From assembly GCA_030605795.1 (NCBI GenBank), contig JAUWHR010000090.1:1-38168 (forward strand): a stretch of 38,168 nt of DNA, written 5' to 3'. The DNA comes from Anaerolineae bacterium. GTDB lineage: Bacteria; Chloroflexota; Anaerolineae; Anaerolineales; E44-bin32. This document shows positions 34,232 to 38,168 of the stretch, piece after piece. Each line of letters begins with the position of its first letter. Positions within the stretch are counted from its first letter, which is position 1. Under the pieces are notes generated by a model. It saw nothing but the letters and a program-made list of their open reading frames with translations. It was not told the origin of the DNA and did no database searches. Position numbers and translations under genes: made by a program.

Positions 34232-34843
34232 TCACCCTTTTATTTTGCCGCTAGAAGCTGGAGGGGCCTCCGTTCGCTTTGTTAGTGTTGGTCGTAATGA
34301 GGGGAGAGATCGTTCAGCCAACTTCCGCGCATCACTTTCACTCATTTGGGCTGCTGAAGCCGTCTCCCAGATGGATCTCACCCAGGGTTCAAGGTTGCTC
34401 ATACTCTCCTGTGAGGCAGAGAGCCTACTAATCATTTCCCCGTCCCTTGTGTAAAGCATTTCTCTCGATTTGTCAAACCGGTCTAGTACTGTATTGACAC
34501 GACCAAGGAGATCATCGGAGCTGAAGGGCTTGATTATGTAGTCAGATGCGCCAGCCTGGAATCCCGCAAGTTTGTCATCCGTCATCGACTTGGCCGTGAC
34601 CATGATGATAGGTATCTGTTCCAGAGTAGGATCACTGCGGAGGCGTTGCGCGAACTCCAAACCATCAAGATCAGGCATCAGCACATCAAGCAGGATCAAG
34701 TCGGGGGCTTCGGCATAAGCCTCAGTAAGACCCTGCACGCCACCACTTGCAGTGGCTATTTCGTACCCGTCGCGCTCCAGGACCAGGCCAAGGATCTTCA
34801 GGACGTTGATATCATCATCTATAATGAGAATCTTCTTTTTCAT
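34232..34843 (-). CDS. Response regulator with receiver domain and short C-terminal tail
   Basis: About 203 residues. The first 120 form a CheY-like receiver: acidic D9-D11 cluster, phospho-acceptor D53 (LILLDVLMPD), T83 and K105 in VTAK and IIKPF. The tail (about residues 125-203) is helical and Ser/Thr-rich, without a recognised DNA-binding or enzymatic domain, so output is probably through protein contacts. ATG 34843 is preceded by AAGGA at 11 bases; a TTG at 34852 is an alternative. No histidine kinase is visible nearby, so it is an orphan. Confidence 0.85.
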   Translation of the reverse strand: MKKKILIIDDDINVLKILGLVLERDGYEIATASGGVQGLTEAYAEAPDLILLDVLMPDLDGLEFAQRLRSDPTLEQIPIIMVTAKSMTDDKLAGFQAGASDYIIKPFSSDDLLGRVNTVLDRFDKSREMLYTRDGEMISRLSASQESMSNLEPWVRSIWETASAAQMSESDARKLAERSLPSLRPTLTKRTEAPPASSGKIKG

Positions 34844-35133
34844 ACGACACAATTTCCTTTAAGACTTCAGCCCTCACTATTACGAAGTCTAGCACGGACA
34901 CAGACCGGAATCAAGGATTACCAATTGCCTAAGCAGTTTGCTTGTTGGCGCAAAACAGGTTTCCCGGGAAGAGACCGAGGCTGAACGAAGCAATCCGGAG
35001 GAGGCGCTGAACAATACAGTCCCCAACCTGCTACAACTAGGACGATATCCGCATCCCTTCGAGAGATTGTAAGAGTCCTCAGATCTTGACTCCTTTCCCA
35101 CTATCCTCCAAGTCTAACAACGCACCATGATAC

Positions 35134-35697
35134 TTAGTACGTTTCCTCAATAAATACTTCCGCTATAACGTTTGCAATACCCACCGTCTGTTTGAGGTAG
35201 TCGACCAACATTCTCTCCGAGACAAAAACTTCAGGATATGGAACATATATACGAGGCCTGAATTTAGTCAGAAGCGGGAGGACATTCCAGGAGTGGGTAG
35301 GTTGCTGGCTTGTTTGACATATATTAAAGGGCCCAGCCCTGGGGAGCATTGGGGCCAACTCGTCCTCAATCCATCGTGAACAGTTTTTGAAGGATCGGAT
35401 GCTATCAAGATCAAATACTATGACATTAATCTTCTTTAACTGTTCAATCCTATTCTGATCTGTGTCCGTAAAATCAATTTCCTCCACAAAGAGACCATAG
35501 CCATATTGTCGAATATCATCAAAGAACCAGTTGAGATCATTTGAAAGCCGGACCACTACCTCGTTGTTGATCTTGTTTTGGATCTGATCGAGTGTCTTAC
35601 CCCTGGGAGGAAAGAGAATGGTGTTCAAATCCGCAGATGAAGCTTCGTCGATCGAACTGGCTGTAAACACGATGGTACGAATGTAATTTTGCATCAT
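35134..35697 (-). CDS. Unknown soluble protein, partner of the upstream membrane protein
   Basis: About 187 residues, not recognised. It is mixed alpha/beta, with a conserved-looking block FDLDSIRSFKNCSRWI and RIYVPYPEVFVSE near the end. I choose ATG 35697 with AAGG six bases upstream; a TTG at 35709 would overlap the upstream stop by four bases (TTGA). Either way the two genes are almost contiguous and probably act together. The 281 bases after it, before the response regulator, hold nothing supported except a lone GTCTAAC at 35112-35118 without a partner. Confidence 0.6.
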   Translation of the reverse strand: MMQNYIRTIVFTASSIDEASSADLNTILFPPRGKTLDQIQNKINNEVVVRLSNDLNWFFDDIRQYGYGLFVEEIDFTDTDQNRIEQLKKINVIVFDLDSIRSFKNCSRWIEDELAPMLPRAGPFNICQTSQQPTHSWNVLPLLTKFRPRIYVPYPEVFVSERMLVDYLKQTVGIANVIAEVFIEETY

Positions 35698-35705
35698 TGA
35701 GACCT

Positions 35706-36557
35706 TCAAGCAGCAATGGAACTCTGATGATTTATCAGTACTTGTAATTGCTCCTTGACTCCGGGGAAGGTTGATTTGTAGTGTCCCCTAAACGTCTCAG
35801 CTACATGTGTAGTATTAACGTTTTGATAATCGTCAGTTCCACAGAGGAAATGTTGTTTAAATAGGTTTGCAAAGGTGTCAATGTCACCGATGATATTCTC
35901 CATCTCTTGGATTCCCCACGGCGTCTCGATTGCTCTATATGTTGCTAGCCCTTCTCTCAAATTCGACAAGTGAGAGAGACATTCTTCAATTACCCGCCAT
36001 GAAACTCGCCCAGGTCTCTCTATGCGCCCTGCTAGGATAACGAACTGTTCGAATTCTACCCTGGCTTCAGTATAGTCTGGATATGGGAGACGCAATAGTC
36101 TAGCACTGTAGTCCGGAAGCCTCCACCCAAGCCCTAATAGAGCAATAAGAGCCATCAAATATGACACCCATACTCCACCGGGGCCCCACTTGAAATCAGG
36201 TATCTGCCGCAGTACCCCGAATTCCAGCAATGTCGCTATGCCTAGGAAAAGGACTGCAGAAATGAGAACCCTGCGCCATCGATATTTAGAAAGGAGGTAA
36301 GCCCGAGCAACCATCGAGTACACATTATTCACATATAGAGCAGTAAGGACTACACTGAGCCATGTGCCAGCAACCAAAGCTAGAGGGTCTCCTTCGGAGA
36401 GTTGGGTATAGAGGAGGATCAAGGGATTATTGTTAGTGAGGGATGTGACATATAGAACCGCGGTTGCAGTAGCAATTGGCAGAACAGGCAGCCATATGGC
36501 ATGTCCCCGCTTGAAGAGAACTAATGAGTCAAGTCCCCTATGGAGCCGCTCGATCAT
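35706..36557 (-). CDS. Unknown membrane protein with about four to six helices and a cytoplasmic tail
   Basis: About 283 residues. Hydrophobic segments include AIWLPVLPIATATAVLYV, LVAGTWLSVVLTALYV, VLISAVLFLGIATLL and WVSYLMALIALLGLG, then a soluble C-terminal half of about 120 residues rich in acidic helices. No family is recognised. The frame extends to GTG 36572; I prefer ATG 36557, which has AGGTGAG about ten bases upstream. It is joined to the 187-residue gene. Confidence 0.6.
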   Translation of the reverse strand: MIERLHRGLDSLVLFKRGHAIWLPVLPIATATAVLYVTSLTNNNPLILLYTQLSEGDPLALVAGTWLSVVLTALYVNNVYSMVARAYLLSKYRWRRVLISAVLFLGIATLLEFGVLRQIPDFKWGPGGVWVSYLMALIALLGLGWRLPDYSARLLRLPYPDYTEARVEFEQFVILAGRIERPGRVSWRVIEECLSHLSNLREGLATYRAIETPWGIQEMENIIGDIDTFANLFKQHFLCGTDDYQNVNTTHVAETFRGHYKSTFPGVKEQLQVLINHQSSIAA

Positions 36558-36572
36558 CTTTTGGTCGCTCAC

Positions 36573-37056
36573 CTCTCAGCGGTTTCTCAACATCCCAGAA
36601 CAATCGCTAGGTGAAAGTCAGATTATACAATGAGGTAGTACTTCTACCCTACTCATATTTAGAATACCAGTATATTGTGCAACAGTATCAGTGAAAGTTT
36701 AGGACTTTATCACAATAGATGCTATCAATACCGGCTATCATCCGGTTGTCGTGCACGACGTCGGCCTGCTAATAAAAAACGGACATCACTTCACCGGTCT
36801 AGAAGAGCAGTAGATTCTTTGTCGCAACCAAGGAAGCTTGATAACGGCGAAAGTGTAAGTATATTACTCGATCACAGCGTAATTCAAAAGATTATCACCG
36901 ACAACGAGAACACCCGCGTGCGTTTCAATAGGGCATTGGTCCGCGATGCAGAAGCCAACGAATTAAGGCACGGCTAGAACGTAAGCAATTTAAAGTGCAT
37001 GCTCCTGTATGTTTTGGGCCCTGCTTTTCCTTTCGATATCATATTGAGACTAGCTT
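36573..37056. other. Intergenic region with no supported gene
   Basis: Only short open frames without ribosome sites or family resemblance are present. No paired attC core sites are seen between recombinase remnant R4 and the membrane gene. Confidence 0.45.
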
Positions 37057-37779
37057 CTATACATCCTCCAACTCCAGCCGCTCGACCGCGACTTCGAGAT
37101 CCCGCTCGCTTGGTTTTGTGTAACGGGCAGTGCTATCAATCCGCTTATGGCTTATAAATTGCTGGACTGTCACCAGATCAACCCCCTTGTCAAGCAGGCT
37201 TCGGGCGAAGGTGTGCCTCAAGACATGTGGGCTCACCTGGTCAACGTTTGACAAACGAGCATACTTTTTTACGACGTCATAAACGGCCGCGTCGGTCAGG
37301 CCGTTTCCTCGCTGGCCTATGAACACGTGCGGGTCATCGACCTCCGGCCGCTCGGCAAAATACGCCTGAAGCACCCAACGGGCATCCAGGTTGAGGGTGA
37401 TCTCTCAGTATCCGCGTCCTTTGCCTGAGTGGACGATCACCTTGCCCTTACGCTTAGACATCTCAATATCTGAGGGCTAAAGTCTGCACAGCTCACCAAC
37501 CCGCAAACCCGTGTGGCGCAGCAATTGGATGATGACTGCATCGCGTTTGCCATCATGCATCCGAACCACCCGCAGCAGCCGGTAGTAGAGTCTCTCATCA
37601 AGCGATCGGGGAGCTCTTGGCGGTTCTCCAAGATTTCGCACTCGAACCGAGTTCTCCTTGACGAGACCCTCTTGGATGGCCAAGGAGAAGTAAGTCCTAA
37701 GCGACGACTGGCGCCGGTATATCGTGGCGGGTTTGCTTCGATGAAAGTACCTGGCACCCAACTTCACCAAAGCCACCAA
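37057..37779 (-). pseudogene. Tyrosine recombinase R4, most complete copy, broken by two nonsense codons
   Basis: One continuous frame of about 240 codons with only two in-frame stops, TAG at 37477-37479 and TGA at 37405-37407. Visible parts: core-binding domain (INRR-like IYRRQSSLRTYF), Box I arginine in TGLRVGELC, lysine region HSGKGRGY, HVLRHTF (H-x-x-R), ISHKRI and tyrosine in ARYTKP, all the catalytic positions of a tyrosine recombinase. There is no IntI-type additional segment between Box I and Box II. The first 40 or so residues expected for the family are missing or lie behind stops. It is minus strand, like the cassettes. Confidence 0.85.
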
Positions 37780-38006
37780 TTCTCACAATTAGTATATCGC
37801 ACCGATCTCAAGAAATCCTGAGTGAGTGGGATTACATATGCTAACACTCTGGATTTCTGAGCCATTCTCGAGAAATGGTACTGATCTTCAAATACTTGAA
37901 TATAAATTCACATCAAACTTGGATAAGGCCAATTCAGAGGAATAATCAACCTATAAGACTGAAAAACGATCCTGGGGCTTCGTTGAGCACTCTGGCGCGC
38001 GTCTAT
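37551..38006 (-). repeat. Long direct repeat shared with 22851-23302
   Basis: Includes the recombinase N-terminal region and about 185 bases of leader with the palindrome CCATTCTCGAGAAATGG (37862-37878). Similarity ends near 38006; the remaining 160 bases to the window edge show nothing recognisable. Confidence 0.75.
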
Positions 38007-38168
38007 TTCATGTTTCCGACGAAAACCCAACGTTTTCCCGAGCAGCGCTGCTCCTGAGATATTAATTTGACCTGAACGGCGCTCACGTCTAAAATAACCA
38101 CGGCGTCATTAATACTCTCCGTAATACTACCCCCAATGGTAGCCGCACGCCTTGCATTTGTATTGATA

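Noticed and set aside
35112-35118. GTCTAAC core-like site after the 187-residue gene
   Set aside because: No partner core within 60-270 bases and no shared inner motif, so a chance heptamer.
37057-37779. Recombinase R4 as an integron integrase (IntI)
   Set aside because: The region between Box I and Box II is too short for the IntI-specific segment, and the tail reads ISHKRIDSTARYTKP, not the IntI LGHxDVxTTxIYTH pattern.

Overview
The window looks like a piece of a bacterial chromosome with Chloroflexota-like gene content. This placement is an inference from gene style (YfhO-type polytopic proteins, fused MFS/spermidine-synthase protein, zinc-ribbon protein, TM-helix repeat protein) and no marker gene fixes it. 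No rRNA, tRNA or CRISPR array is visible.

Layout. (1) 1-410: the 3' end of a REP-associated transposase running off the left edge, followed by a REP-like palindrome. (2) 474-11722, minus strand: seven membrane proteins for cell-surface glycopolymer or glycolipid work. Two are YfhO-like and alternate with two members of a second polytopic family, which suggests a duplicated two-gene module joined by ATGA overlaps. They are followed by an AZOBR_p60025-like protein, a fused MFS/spermidine-synthase-like protein and a DUF1461 protein. (3) 11795-14938, plus strand: a coiled-coil zinc-ribbon protein and a membrane-anchored NACHT-HEAT NTPase. (4) 15.17-23.3 kb and 28.7-33.6 kb: two minus-strand, AT-richer gene runs separated by integron-type attC sites (RYYYAAC...GTTRRRY, mostly 90-125 bp, shared inner motif GAGCTGAGCGG), each just 3' of a gene. 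The genes include an HNH nuclease, a PD-(D/E)xK - DGQHR - AlbA fusion, an AAA ATPase, a membrane/zinc-knuckle pair, a mini-HNH protein, a PD-(D/E)xK nuclease and several unknowns. Many look like defence or DNA-processing genes. (5) 23.3-28.6 kb: a non-cassette interlude with a small membrane protein, an inositol-phosphate cytidylyltransferase / CDP-alcohol phosphatidyltransferase operon and a TM-helix repeat channel-like protein. (6) 34.2-36.6 kb: a response regulator and an unknown membrane/soluble gene pair.

The main signal is that four decayed copies of one tyrosine recombinase (22.66, 30.13, 33.21 and 37.06 kb) interleave with the cassette zones, on the same strand. At least two have a GTTRRRY core site just after the recombinase stop, followed by the first cassette gene. 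The recombinase lacks the extra segment of IntI integrases. Both zones also abut the same NACHT-HEAT 3' end, intact at 14938 and duplicated as a 161-bp remnant at 28727-28887. The repeated order is NACHT 3' end, attC cassettes, recombinase. I read this as either a decayed cluster of attC sites lacking IntI (CALIN) or an integron-like system served by a non-IntI recombinase. The attC sites and the remnants are visible in the sequence. The functional link between them is inference.
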